In this document: positions 47,601-56,031 of the stretch, in pieces
Position numbering within the stretch: position 1 is the stretch's first letter
How the letters are laid out: each line of letters starts with the position of its first letter
Source: Ancistrus triradiatus
Lineage: Eukaryota > Chordata > Actinopteri > Siluriformes > Loricariidae
Direction of reading: 5' to 3'
Assembly: GCA_025084515.1 (NCBI GenBank)
Contig: JAJAGP010000179.1
Span: 124,001 to 188,000, forward strand
DNA length: 64,000 bases
Program-made: the position numbers and the translations under genes
Notes under the pieces: model-generated
Told to the model about the DNA's origin: nothing
The model's database searches: none
What the model saw: the letters and a program-made list of their open reading frames with translations, nothing else

Positions 47601-50600
47601 TCGGAATGAATTATACATTATAAGATCTAATTAATACACAAGCTCAGGTCTATATGCATGTACTGATAATAACAGTACACAGTAAAGTGGTGACCAAAAC
47701 TCAGTTTCCACCAATCTGCTTCAAACTCGTGAGATATTGTAGAATAGACTCAAGTCTGAATAAATGATATATTATGAGCTTTATTTAACAGGTAAGATCA
47801 GGAGTTCAGATACATGTTCATGCTCTATATGCATTTATTCATAATGACAGTACAACACGGAGTTGTTATGTTACCCGAGTACTCTTTAAAGATAGTATGA
47901 ACACTTTTTAGACAAAGTAAAATATATCCAGGTCGCCAACTTGAAACATATTTGAATCCCTACTTTATTCACTGAAATGTTTAGCTTGAACATGACGAAC
48001 TTTGAGCGCGTTTGCAACGCACTACCGTAATACCGCTAAAATAGGAGCTCGCGCCATTTATGTGCGGAGGGCTTGACCGCAGTTTCAGGACGACAAGCCT
48101 GCACTTATCGTTTCAAGCTTGTTGTGTTTTTACCGGAGATAGTCGCCTCACACGGCTTACAAAGAGTCTTGTTTTCCTTGACAGTAAATGACAACTGTGG
48201 CCGTATATCGACTCTCCTTTTCCAGGTGTTGACACTGTCGAGTTGGTTTCATGAGGCACTAGCGAGGCTACGAGAGGCCCGTTGTTACGGTTTTCCCGGG
48301 GATAGACCAAATGTGTCCATCTTACCGCATTACTGACTGGATCGCTGGTCAACTTGTCCAGACATGTAAAACTTATGATTGCATCTTTTCCTAACTTGTC
48401 CCCACCTTCCACAAAACTACATCAGATCGATCGGACGACGTCTCGTTTTTATTCGCGGAGAAAAGTGTTAATTCATGTCGTCCTAGTTTTTGGCGTTTTT
48501 CACTTATTTTGTTTAATCATGGTCTGGTTTTAGTTGGAAACAAAGGGTCGCTGGCGAAAACTATGACGAAACTCATTTCTCAACAAAATCAACACTGCCC
48601 GCAATACAGTCTCTTAAATCAGAAATCTGATCAATCCACCTGGATTTCAATGTATTTTTCCTTTATACACCTGTGCATGCGCAGAGTGACGTAATTACTA
48701 TGAAGACAGCATTTCAGTGGTACTATCTGACGTTGACCATAGTCAGAGGTCACTATAAAAGCTCAAGCTATTCATTCACCAGAAAGCAAAAATGGACAAT
48801 GATCATATGGTCGTTAAACAGCGTCCGTATATAAATGGTACCACAGAGGCATATCCTACTTCCCAAAATCTTAAAGCAAGATGCTTGCACGTGTGTAAAA
48901 GAGTCGCCTGCTCACATGAACACTCATGCCTCCGCCTTGTCTCTACTGCTAAGCCTGACCTGGTTTCCAACCGCGCTGAAGGGCATGATATGTTATAAAA
49001 ATATGATGAGGGGAAAGAGAGAGAGGGAGAGAAGGTTCTAGAGGGGACACTGTGAACAGATATCAAATTAAGAGGAGAAAAGAAGGTGAGGAGGATCAGA
49101 AGACCAGTGGCGCGTCGTTTCCATTCTCAGCTCGCGAGAGGATCAGTTACTGCTAGCTTCCTGAATATATAGATTTACTCCGTGTAATGCAACCCCCCCC
49201 CCCCCCAAAAAAAACAAGGATATGTGCATGGTTATCAATATCTCAAGATTCCAACTCATCAGCCTCTTAATGTTACCTTTACAAGGTGTATACACTTATT
49301 GACAAAAAAACAACACACCCAGATAGAAATGATGGAATGCAGCATTGCAGTTCTGTCTCAGGACGACATGTAAATGATTACAGGTGTGCTCATCTAGCTA
49401 TATATAAATGATCTCATCTGGTATCCAGGCTAGAGCAGCCTAACAGGGTACTAGAGCCTCCTCTCAACTGGGCTTCTCCCCCATAAATGTATCCCATCGC
49501 TCTAATACTGCAATCACTTATACATCTCATCATTACAGTCACACACAAAGCTTCATTCGATTCCAACCACTCCTCCTTGGTGAGGTTTTTTGGATGTACA
49601 ATGAATGTACAACATAGCTAGACTTCTAAATCTGACTAAACCAGCTTCAGTCTCTAGGTCATACAAGAACGGAATGTCATCCTACCACTCTCAACTTAGA
49701 CATCACTTTTCTTAACACTCATCTGACACACCATTTTCTGCCTTTCTGCTTATTCATGTCAAGTCTCTCACAGAATGTAAGGGTTCAGTGGTAGTTGGCC
49801 GATGCGTTTTGACACAGAAGCTCAAGTGAGTTAGTGCCCTGCCTCACCAGGCTATGGTGCCACAGTAATGAAAACAGTCTCCTTCACACACACACACACA
49901 CAAACAGTGGACTGAGCTGACCAGCCTGCTGGCTTAGACCTTAAACATCCTCTAATCTCCCCATGTTCCCCACTTTGGCTTAAAAAAAAAATAGAAGCAA
50001 ATCATCAACTATTTCATCATCCATAATCAACTGTTTGGCCAGAGAATCACAAAAAGCTGTTGTCGACAATACTGAATTTTCGGCTGTATCAAGAAAATTA
50101 GCCACTGATTGCACGGCTGAGATTCTACTCTTTAACTGAGAAGATTAAGTAAGGTCACCCGATGTTGGTAAAATATCAATCAATCAATCAAATTGAGTTT
50201 TAAATGTCTATGGGAGCGTAATGTAGGCCCACAAGCCCCGGCACTGCCACACTGCTACTGTTGGGCGCTTAACTGCTTAGACTTTACTTTGCATCAGTTG
50301 TAAGTAGATAAGGGCATCTCCTAAACGCAAATTAATTGTACAGCATTGCGCAAAAGTCTTAGGCCACCATTCCACCATTAGTCTCGATGTTTGAAATGGT
50401 ATAATGGCCATATATAATTTCTTTCTCAGTCTCTTAATTAGAATACAGCCATAAAATACAGGAAATTTGTATGCAGTTCGATCAAGAATGGTCTTTTTGG
50501 AAGGGTAGCAGCCAAGAAACCACTTTGTCGTAAGGGGAACAGGGTGAAAAGTCTAAGATGTACTAAAGCCCACACAGACTGGAATGAAGATCAGTGGGAA

Positions 50601-53600
50601 AGAGGATTACAGAGTGACGAATCCAAGTTTTTGGGTTCAACCTGCATGTTATGCTTGGTCATTATAGCATTGCTAATACAACAACTCTAAAAGGTGCCCT
50701 AATACTTTTGCACAGTACTGGATACGCTATACTTCACAGCTAAAAAGCATTACTTCTATACTTCACTTTAAACTTTCCTACATCTCCGTTCTGCTTGAGA
50801 TTGTTTGAAAAGATGGAACCTTGTAATAACTCATTTCCTGAGCCAAAAAAGGCCCATCCTCCCAGGAATAGAAGAAGCTGAAATAAGATGCTAAATCTGT
50901 AGCACGGAGACATCTTGCAGGATCTCTCTGAATGCTCTAGAGAGAGGGAGCGTGACTCAGCATCCAGCAATGAAGTCCTACGCTAGACGTTACTACAGTG
51001 CTCCACATCCTAGAGCTAGCTGAGCCACCAGAGGCATGTGGGTAGCTGCTTTAGTCTGACTTCATTAAAGTTATTATATATTACTTGTATTTCATATACT
51101 TAGATATACGGAAATAGTTCTCAATCACTACTCCCTACAAACTCCACACAGGTGGACTGGGAACTGAACCAAGGATCTCTCAAACTGTTGGCCAACAATG
51201 GTGTAGTAGGCATGGGGATTTGAACCCTGGACCTTTTGCTCCATAGTCTAGTACCTTAAGCGCTAGGCTACCACAGTCCACGTTAGTCTGCAGCACTGTG
51301 CAGTTCATGTGTGCGGCCGTGTCTGTACTGCTGTCGGCATCACGAGAGCACAAGTTTGGCTAAATGTGACCGGCACATGATCGGTTATGAGAGACTGATC
51401 GGCATCTCTAGTATAATCCAAGCAATTTGTAGATTGTTTACCCAAGGTCCCAACAGTGAAGATTTGGCAACCTTGTGGTCAACAATCAGTATCTTATCTG
51501 GTGCATTACCATAGTCCTACACCAGTATACCATTATACCCCACCATACCAGTATATAATAATGGAAAAACATAGTTAGAGAGACAGCACAAAGCTTGATT
51601 TCCAGTTGGCTGACTGGACAGGCTAACTAGAACCCTACCTGCACTGACCTCGTCTCTCTTCTGCACAGTGGAGCTTCGGGGTGAATAATGGCTCAGGAAT
51701 ATCAATTACAGCAGATCAGGTGCACTACAACACACAGGTTGTATTTCAATTGAGACGTCGAGCAAAAGTGGTGCATTTTACACTACTATTATTAAACCGG
51801 TTTGGATTACATACTAATGTGGGTGAGGTAAATACAGAGTTTATTTTGTTTGCTATTAGCCACCGACTGCAATTAATCTGGTCTGCAATTAATTATGATT
51901 CGAGGATACTGTTAAACAAAGCAGAAATCCTCTGATTAGACTCTGGGACATCATACAGTCCATTCAAGCGGTGATACAGTGGTACCTCGGTTCTCGTTGT
52001 TATTTCATTCCAGAAGGCTTGTCGAGAACCGAAAAGGAGTATTTTTTCCCATGAGGAATAATGTAAAGTGAATGAATCCATTCCAGACCCCCAAAAATCC
52101 ACACTGTATGAGGCATTACATGCATTACTGGAGTTCTATTGCACAGGTGCCTCCTTAATTATGAAGGGGAAACGTTCTGACAAATCCATCACGAGTTAAA
52201 TGTAACATGACTTATATGTAACCGATGACTGTACTACACATTAACACTTCCATTAACCTACAGTCGGCCAAAATCATGAACACAAAGCTTATTTGATAAT
52301 ACAGTGTTGAAAAATCATGTAATTTAGTGAGTAATGGATTGAAAGTGAAAAGTAACAAAGCACTCTATTGGTGAACTCAAGATGCTAGTCTAGCTAAAAC
52401 TAACTGTGATACTGATTTGAAGTCATATCACCCAGCACTAGCAAAACACAAGGAACTGTCCTAAATCGTTGATGTATTCTTCTTCCAGTCTAGACTGTAA
52501 ACTACTGAAAGTTTCCCTTTCTCTTTCTGCTGTCTTCTGCAAGCCATGAATTCTTTGTCGACCCATTCTTTGTTTTCACATTTGTTCCTGGTCTGTAAGC
52601 AAAGCAATTATTCGTCTGTTCCCGATGTGGCCAATCTGGCTTGGTGTGGTTCTTTATGAATAAACCTGACTGCTGCGTCTGTTTTCTTGCACATTTCTAA
52701 CCTACCTGTAAAGCTGGTGGAGCTGGTCCTGCAATAAACAAACTACAACAGCTACGTATAGAAGACTTAGCCCACAACCTACTGCGTAATACTGACTCCA
52801 GTAACTCAGAATGCATTAACATGGGCAGGGTTACATCACGCTTCTGGTCAATCAATTAGGTGTCACAGAAAACACAGTCGTATGGAGACAACTGCCGGTG
52901 TTGGGCGCCCAGGGCCCACTGACGCTAAAGGGTTGGGGTTAGTAACCACAAAGCACATACCAGCCCTGGAACTTGGATTAATGTAAGGTCATGTGGTGTG
53001 TTGAGTCCCATTTTCTTTACCTGGACGGTTGGGTGTGTGCACGCCATTTACCTGGGGAAGTGATGTAATCAGGGTGCACTGTGGCAATAAGACATGCTCA
53101 TAGAGGGAGTGTAGCCCTCTGGGAAATGTTCAGAAGGGAATCCCATTCTGAATGCGCATTGACGTCAAAATTTTACCGACCCAAACGTTGTTGTCCAAGT
53201 GGTGATATTGGGACCAGTTATTCAGTCAGATTTATTTCTATAGCTCTTTACAATGAAGCTTTGTCTCAAGGCAGTACATTATCTTCTAATATAAAAGGCC
53301 AATCCCAAATTGAACAAGCCTGGGGTGTCAGTGGCAAGGAAAAACTTCCTGTTTTGTCTGATGGGTGATTACCAGACCAGGAATGCACAGCAAGGGTTAA
53401 GCTGCTCTTCCTCAGCATGACACATCAGTGAAGGCTAAGAATAGACTGGTGGAACAGTTTTCACCACTGATCCACTGGCACTATATTAGCCAAAAAAACT
53501 AAATGCCACAAACCACTTCATGAACTGTGACATGATATTTTTCCAGTCATAATGAGAAACTGATTTTGTGAGTTGCTCCAATTGGTTAATGTGCTTCTAC

Positions 53601-56031
53601 TTAAGAAATCCAGGCCTATAAGCTACCAAAACTAATTTTTTCATCTTTAAGAGACATACATCTGTCTTTATCTAGTGGAGCTTGCACAATATTTGCGGAC
53701 TGAATAGACAAATTAGATTTGCTCGCAGCGGCTGTTTATACAACGGAGGATTTATGGGTGGACAGACCAAGTAATTGAGTTTGTCAATTCATTACAACGT
53801 TCAAAAACACAAAGCTGACTCTCAGTGCAGTGTCCATGTTCTCCATTGTTCACACAAAGGGGAATCTCTGCGAAATCCCATGTTCTTCAGATCACTACCC
53901 TTCCTAAATGGTGACGCTCAGTTTGCTTACGATGATCAAGCCTGACTCAAATATCATATGCAGCCTCTGAATTTATGCATTAGCCATTCTAAGGTTGCGA
54001 CTATTCAGGCGCACTCCAGTCAGCCTTCAGTTCTGACCAAAGGAATTTAATTTGCTGAGCTAAACGAGATTAACCGGATTACATCTCCTGCGCTGACTTC
54101 TGAACTCCTAATCCAGAGGGCTGACAGAAAAGGGCTACTGACATTCAAAACCAACAAGCTTTATCAGGAAACCCTGGCCTTGTGAGCACGTGAGCTACTT
54201 CACCCAGAAGCTGCTCAGTTTTAAAACAAGCCAAACCTAACATTAAAGGAAAAGCACAACTTCAATAAAGATCTCGATGAAACATTAAACAAATCCTCCA
54301 GCATCTGTTAAGTGCTGAGATACTATCCAAAATCCGTGCTGTATATGGGTTACCCGTCTTTTTCACCATGACACTTGCTGCTGGTGCCAAACTGGGTGTT
54401 TTGAGTGTTTCAGAAACCGCTGATCTCTTGAGATTTTCAGTGCCGAGTTTACCGAGAACAGTGCGATAAACAAAACATCCAGCGGGTGGCAATCCTGTGG
54501 GTGGAAATGCCTTGCTGAAGAGAGACCAGAGCAGGGCGATCAGAGAGCTACTGCAGCTCAAATGGGATGATCGGAAAAACACATCTGAACATGCGTTAAA
54601 ACCTAATGTAGGGGTGCGCTATATGTATCGTCTACGATAATTTCTTAACTGTTGTTTTAGCACGGTGTGAGCTGACATAATCGAGTAAAAACACACCTTA
54701 AGTTCAGAGTCAGTGTAGCCAGGTAGTGGACTGGCTACATGACATAGTGACTAAAGTCCAAAACGAGAGGACAAACTGCACCAGAAGACAAAATACAGAC
54801 ACCACCAGCCTCACTGTCTACGTTCTTGGGGGTAGTTTGCTTTTGAAAAGACAGATGTTGCTCTTAAACTGTTGAAAATTGGCTGCCATTAAAGACAGCC
54901 CAACAACTAGCTTATATTTCACCATCTGCAAACTAACCACTGTGCAGAATACAAAGATTGTCAAATTTCAGAGGACATCTGTCCATGACAGGGTTAAATT
55001 AGCCAATGTACCAGCACAAAAACACAGTCAGCAAACCATAGCGGAATCATTCTGCCAAAAAAGTGCCTTACGAGAAAGAAGCCAATAGATCCCAAGACAG
55101 CCTAACAAATGCTGTCACCAATCCCATTGCGTAAGACAAGGGGTCAATCCAAAAGTGGGTTCAAACAACTTTTGAAGATACACAGCACCAGAGTATCTAG
55201 CTACTGTTATCAGTATAATCCCTGAAGTTCTCGATATCACACACCTCAACCAGCTTTCTGTTTTGTTTAGCCAAAAACAAATCTACAGCTACCCCAGGCT
55301 TACTGAGACTGGATTTGAAAAAGCATCTGCTAACGGCAAAGTCTAGCGCTGTCACCCTTTTAAATTGTGTTAATGACACAACATTTATCAGGTTAAGCAG
55401 GGATCAGATTACATATTTACTAGAGTAAACAGTTAGACAGTCATTCAAGTGGTCCTTTCGCTCTTGGTTTCAAATTTTATAAGAGATGAAAATGGCTGTA
55501 TTGTACACTACTGTACTAAATCTTTTCAGAAGTGTTCTCCAGCATCTAAACTACTATGTGACTATGATAATGTCCTGTCAGCGTCCACTGTGGTCACCGG
55601 CCTGTTTCACAGAACGTAAGGTCTACATTAAACTGCACATGCCTGTATATGTCACCAGGTATTACAGGTGTACTTGCTGCTTCAACAGCTGCCCTTAGAC
55701 TTTCACTGATTGAGTTTTCTGCACTGACAACATGGCATTTATAAACAGCAAAGAAATCACGAACAGTTTGACAGAGGATTCAAGAGAAGTATTAAAAACA
55801 TCAATACATTCGCACTCGGGAGCACCTTGACCCCTTTAACAGGCGCGTCTATGCAACCTTGCACGGATTAATCGCCGATTAATCGTCCTCAGACATGCCT
55901 TACCTTCTGAATCTGCGCCCCATGGCTTTATCCGTGTCGGTTTTCCCGTCTCGCTTGAGCTTCGCGTCTAGCAGCGTGTCCGTAACCGAGCTGTCGTGCT
56001 CATCCACCGGTGAATCATTCCTCCTGCGCAT
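29636..56031 (-). CDS. abhd12: abhd12, complete coding region (13 exons, 374 aa)
   Basis: Exons in transcript order: 55904-56031, 47040-47161, 45711-45816, 45313-45432, 45195-45225, 43810-43855, 43540-43669, 42878-42915, 39799-39878, 37458-37540, 32480-32558, 31986-32113 and 29636-29669. The total is 1,125 bp, all introns are GT-AG, and phases are consistent throughout. The product is a monotopic ER membrane serine hydrolase of the alpha/beta-hydrolase fold; the family hydrolyses lysophosphatidylserine and oxidised phosphatidylserine and can hydrolyse 2-arachidonoylglycerol. One membrane segment lies at about residues 53-68 (IFLWLLGIYVAIPVII). The nucleophile is Ser224 in GHSLG, with Asp311 in HAEDDPVVPF and His350 in GYRHKFIY. 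The conserved glycosylation sequon is N101-H-T. Human loss of ABHD12 causes PHARC. All catalytic residues are present, so the gene looks functional. It is slightly shorter than the human protein (about 398 aa) because of a shorter cytosolic N-terminus. Confidence 0.96.
30301..30997. mobile_element. Tc1-like deletion derivative, family 2
   Basis: The left end TA/CAGTGGGGCAAAAAAGTATT and the right end AAATACTTTTTTCGGCCCAC form long inverted repeats reaching to the GGAAATCACATTGTAGG text. The middle transposase is deleted; only the promoter-proximal text TTTGGTCTTGGCCATGGTTG survives. It is about 700 bp, against a typical 1.6-1.7 kb for intact relatives. Confidence 0.88.
31460..31853. mobile_element. 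Non-autonomous DNA element with inverted ends, copy 2
   Basis: It shares CTCTTCCACCATCACCTCCA and repeated CTTAAGAAAAT text with 9994-10540, and ends GTCGTGAATCCGGCC. The left end is degraded. Confidence 0.5.
31986..32113 (-). CDS. abhd12: abhd12 exon 12 (residues 322-364), catalytic His
   Basis: It is 128 bp from ACCCTAG to ACTCAG/GTAAAC and encodes KVQFIPFPSTQGYRHKFIYR; His350 is the expected triad base. Confidence 0.95.
32114..32479. other. abhd12 intron 11
   Basis: About half is an inverted copy of the Tigger-associated repeat (32265-32420). The rest is unassigned. Confidence 0.65.
32265..32420 (-). repeat. Repeat of the Tigger-associated family, copy B
   Basis: GCTTAGCAGCTATGCTAGC, GAGTTCACCAATAGAGTAAG and AGCCAACTGTAGGTGAATGT are the inverse of text at 14440-14640. 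Confidence 0.7.
32480..32558 (-). CDS. abhd12: abhd12 exon 11 (residues 295-321), catalytic Asp
   Basis: It is 79 bp from TTTCAG to AAAAAG/GTAGG and encodes HISCPVLILHAEDDPVVPF; Asp311 is the expected acid of the triad. Confidence 0.95.
32880..33310 (-). mobile_element. Tc1-type relic, other family
   Basis: CAGCCCCAAACCATAAAGCT and TCCTCCACCATGCTTCACAC are antisense to the HGGGS region of a Tc1 transposase. No end sequences or open frame were found. Confidence 0.6.
33376..34861 (-). mobile_element. Tc1-like transposon, family 1, near full length
   Basis: The ends CAGTGGTGCTTGAAAGTTTG (left) and its inverse at 34861 are both present. TA flanks the right end and TT (decayed) the left. The element is about 1,486 bp. 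The outer part of the right end is partly eroded around 34800-34840. Confidence 0.92.
33994..34626 (-). pseudogene. Tc1-like transposase pseudogene (family 1)
   Basis: The start ATG is at 34626-34624 (MARTK), followed at codon 6 by TAG. The frame then stays open through the HTH (STVRQIVYEWRRF), GRPTKI linker and WMDETKIELF to HGGG, where an extra base shifts it; later catalytic residues are out of frame. It is inactive as it stands. Confidence 0.88.
36087..37360. mobile_element. Tc1-like transposon relic, family 2, internally deleted
   Basis: TA/CAGTGGGGCAAAAAAGTATT on the left and AAATACTTTTTTGCCCCACTG/TA on the right. Length 1,274 bp. Transposase pieces on the minus strand (such as NTIPTVKQGGGNIMLWGCFS and KSTVGEKENVRKW) flank a deletion that removed the central domain. 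Confidence 0.92.
36598..37000 (-). pseudogene. Family 2 transposase remnant
   Basis: One frame joins an N-terminal-like piece (LQQAKQVGVNKSTVGEKENV) directly to GLLLKNTIPTVKQGGGNIML and GRLIRVKGRMNGAMYGEIL. This juxtaposition skips the first catalytic Asp block, so it cannot be active. Confidence 0.8.
37458..37540 (-). CDS. abhd12: abhd12 exon 10 (residues 268-295)
   Basis: It is 83 bp from CTTGTAG to GAGAA/GTAAGTG and encodes VYRFLPGFDWFFLDSITAND. Confidence 0.95.
38765..39487 (+). mobile_element. Tc1-like deletion derivative, family 1 (723 bp)
   Basis: TA/CAGTGGTGCTTGAAAGTTTG at the left and CACCACTG/TA at the right. The transposase N-terminal half is lost near 38985, and a second gap near 39408 removes the C-terminal end. 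The piece VMQQDNDPKHTSRSTKEW remains. Confidence 0.92.
39761..39779 (+). repeat. Short (CA)n tract next to abhd12 exon 9
   Basis: Nine to ten CA units, ending 20 bases before the exon 9 donor side. Confidence 0.85.
39799..39878 (-). CDS. abhd12: abhd12 exon 9 (residues 241-267)
   Basis: It is 80 bp from CTTGTAG to ATG/GTGAGG and encodes AVILESPFTNIREEAKSHPF. Confidence 0.95.
40528..40636. repeat. Strong fold-back with perfect 21-bp stem
   Basis: TAACACACTCCAGGTCGTGCT (21 bases, 40528-40548) is exactly inverted at 40616-40636. A further imperfect stem joins 40549-40566 with 40598-40615, leaving a loop of about 31 bases. Confidence 0.85.
41348..42787 (+). mobile_element. Tc1-like transposon, family 1, chimeric
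   Basis: TA/CGGTGGTGCTTGAAAGTTTG on the left and AAGCACCACTG/TA on the right; 1,440 bp. Near the 3' side, the transposase end is replaced by 27 bases (42575-42601) that belong to another repeat family. Confidence 0.92.
41714..42611 (+). pseudogene. Tc1-like transposase pseudogene, best preserved copy
   Basis: ATG at 41714 opens MARTKEISEELSKRVVDAHQ; extra A bases near 41780 and 41857 shift the frame. From 41850 a 253-codon open frame covers GRPTKITPRA and the full catalytic domain, with Asp in LWMDETK, Asp in QQDSDPKH and Glu in NPMEMLW (DD34E type). It then runs into the foreign 27-base segment and stops. The catalytic triad is intact, but the N-terminal DNA-binding part is out of frame. 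Confidence 0.9.
42878..42915 (-). CDS. abhd12: abhd12 exon 8 (38-bp, residues 228-241)
   Basis: It lies between CTCCAG and GTGAGTG and encodes VATNLVRRLCDR. Confidence 0.93.
42916..43539. other. abhd12 intron 7
   Basis: Most of it is the family 4 Tc1-type element (42986-43416). Confidence 0.7.
42986..43416 (+). mobile_element. Tc1-type element, family 4, deletion derivative
   Basis: The left end CTGTGCAAAAGTCTTAGGCC and the inverted right end GGTGGCCTAAGACTTTCGCA are about 30 bases each. Inside, a frame shows KVSWSDESKLKISKPNLKW, a transposase scrap. Confidence 0.8.
43540..43669 (-). CDS. abhd12: abhd12 exon 7 (residues 185-228), nucleophile elbow
   Basis: It is 130 bp from TTTTAG to the donor ACAGG/GTAGGT. 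It encodes GWGDSEGSPSERGM and PLYIWGHSLGTG, where GHSLG contains the catalytic Ser224. Confidence 0.95.
43810..43855 (-). CDS. abhd12: abhd12 exon 6 (residues 170-185)
   Basis: It is 46 bp between CCTCCAG and GTAAGTG and encodes VLSSLGYHVVTFDYRG, a conserved core strand of the hydrolase fold. Confidence 0.95.
43856..45194. other. abhd12 intron 5
   Basis: It is dominated by the 32-bp minisatellite (44096-44975). Bases 43917-44090 and 44990-45190 are unassigned. Confidence 0.7.
44096..44975 (+). repeat. 32-bp minisatellite with 96-bp higher-order period
   Basis: Units begin CCAAAAGTATTGGGACATGC or CCAAAAATATTAGGACACAA or CCAAAAGTATTGAGACACTC, each 32 bases, usually in that rotation, making a 96-base supra-unit; two neighbouring supra-units near 44680-44870 are nearly identical. 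There are roughly two dozen units, contiguous with no spacers. The unit core matches the inverted-repeat end of a fish Tc1-like family (family 3, seen at 10890). Confidence 0.9.
45195..45225 (-). CDS. abhd12: abhd12 exon 5 (31-bp microexon, to residue 169)
   Basis: It lies between TTACAG and GTAATA and encodes GGDHRVQLYK. Its reading frame and phase fit exons 4 and 6 exactly. Confidence 0.93.
45313..45432 (-). CDS. abhd12: abhd12 exon 4 (residues 119-159)
   Basis: The acceptor is TCTCAG before GCACACAGTACC; the donor is GGGACCAG/GTACAT. It is 120 bp and encodes SSHPVMLYLHGNAGTR, with the HGNAG oxyanion-region motif. Confidence 0.95.
45433..45710. other. abhd12 intron 3
   Basis: A short intron with no recognised element. 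It is listed because it separates exons 3 and 4. Confidence 0.7.
45711..45816 (-). CDS. abhd12: abhd12 exon 3 (residues 84-119)
   Basis: The acceptor is TCTCAG before TGAGGGTTCC; the donor is GGAGTGTG/GTAAGAG. It is 106 bp and encodes RVPYFIDLKKPQDQGLNHT, including the N-glycosylation sequon. Confidence 0.95.
46293..46462 (+). repeat. tRNA-derived SINE copy
   Basis: GTGGTAGCCTAGTGGGTAAG, then GGTCCAGGGTTCAAATCCCA, and the tail CTCTGGATAAGGGCATCTGC. A and B promoter boxes are recognisable. Confidence 0.85.
46463..46783 (-). mobile_element. Tc1-type fragment, family 4
   Basis: The right end AAGACTTTTGCACAATACTG/TA matches the family 4 terminus. A minus-strand frame reads LEPKNGSAYKDIRTVNCGGG then SLKLWDCFA, a decayed transposase. 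Confidence 0.75.
47040..47161 (-). CDS. abhd12: abhd12 exon 2 (residues 43-84), membrane segment
   Basis: The acceptor is TTCACAG before GAACGGTTTCATG; the donor is AACTTTG/GTAAGTATT. It is 122 bp and encodes LRKIFLWLLGIYVAIPVI, the membrane anchor, and IQAKLVFLNF. Confidence 0.95.
47289..48597. mobile_element. hAT-type element with perfect 8-bp target duplication
   Basis: CCCGCAAT stands immediately outside both ends (47281-47288 and 48598-48605). The ends are CAATGTTAATGTTGACAG and, inverted, CAGTGTTGATTTTGTTGAG, followed on both sides by related TTTCGTCATAGTYTTT-like text. Length 1,309 bp. An 8-bp duplication and CA-G-type ends fit the hAT superfamily. No transposase frame was seen, so it is non-autonomous. 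It sits 127 bases from abhd12 exon 2. Confidence 0.85.
47470..47880 (+). repeat. Tandem repeat, ~165-175 bp period, inside the hAT-type element
   Basis: The phrase GATAATAACTGTATACATTA-AAGTGGTT at 47501 recurs as GATAATAACAGTACACAGTA-AAGTGGTG at 47665 and, weaker, near 47840. CTGCTTCAAACTTGGTG / CTGCTTCAAACTCGTG repeats with it. Confidence 0.7.
49193..49214 (+). repeat. C14-A8 homopolymer tract
   Basis: Fourteen C followed by eight A. It may be assembly-sensitive. Confidence 0.9.
50240..50335 (+). repeat. SINE tail fragment
   Basis: CTACTGTTGGGCGCTTAACT, then GTAGATAAGGGCATCTCCTA: the 3' part of the SINE family, abutting the family 4 element at 50341. Confidence 0.6.
50341..50720. mobile_element. 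Tc1-type deletion derivative, family 4
   Basis: TA precedes CAGCATTGCGCAAAAGTCTT, followed by AGGCCACC, at the left. The right end is AATACTTTTGCACAGTACTG. Length about 380 bp; the interior includes AGTGACGAATCCAAGTTTTT from the transposase. Confidence 0.8.
51205..51290 (-). repeat. SINE tRNA-part fragment
   Basis: GGATTTGAACCCTGGACCTT and CGCTAGGCTACCACAGTCC are the inverse of the SINE A/B-box region. Confidence 0.65.
51976..52200. mobile_element. pogo/Tigger-like terminal sequences
   Basis: CAGTGGTACCTCGGTTCTCG and later CAGGTGCCTCCTTAATTATG are typical outer ends of Tigger-type elements. No transposase is visible. Confidence 0.6.
52237..52420 (+). repeat. Repeat of the Tigger-associated family, copy C
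   Basis: CCATTAACCTACAGTCGGCC, AAAATCATGAACACAAAGCT and CTCTATTGGTGAACTCAAGA match the copies at 14430 and (inverse) 32265. It directly follows Tigger-like sequence. Confidence 0.7.
53208..53360 (+). repeat. Fragment of the TTTATATAGCGCTTTT-family element
   Basis: CAGATTTATTTCTATAGCTC, CCAATCCCAAATTGAACAAG and CAGTGGCAAGGAAAAACTTC match the copy at 19282. Confidence 0.65.
55904..56031 (-). CDS. abhd12: abhd12 exon 1 (residues 1-42)
   Basis: ATG at 56031-56029 opens MRRRNDSPVDEHDSSVTD, the basic cytosolic tail, and the exon ends GGGCGCAGATTCAGAAG before GTAAGG. Exon 1 is 128 bp. The MRxR start and the GRRxR end agree with the vertebrate ABHD12 N-terminus. Confidence 0.88.

Larger units (their letters stand above)
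47162..55903. other. abhd12 intron 1 (8.7 kb)
   Basis: It contains a hAT-type element, a C/A homopolymer, a family 4 Tc1 derivative, SINE fragments and Tigger-type sequence, listed separately. I see nothing recognisable in 48610-49190, 49220-50240 and 53370-55900. Confidence 0.6.
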
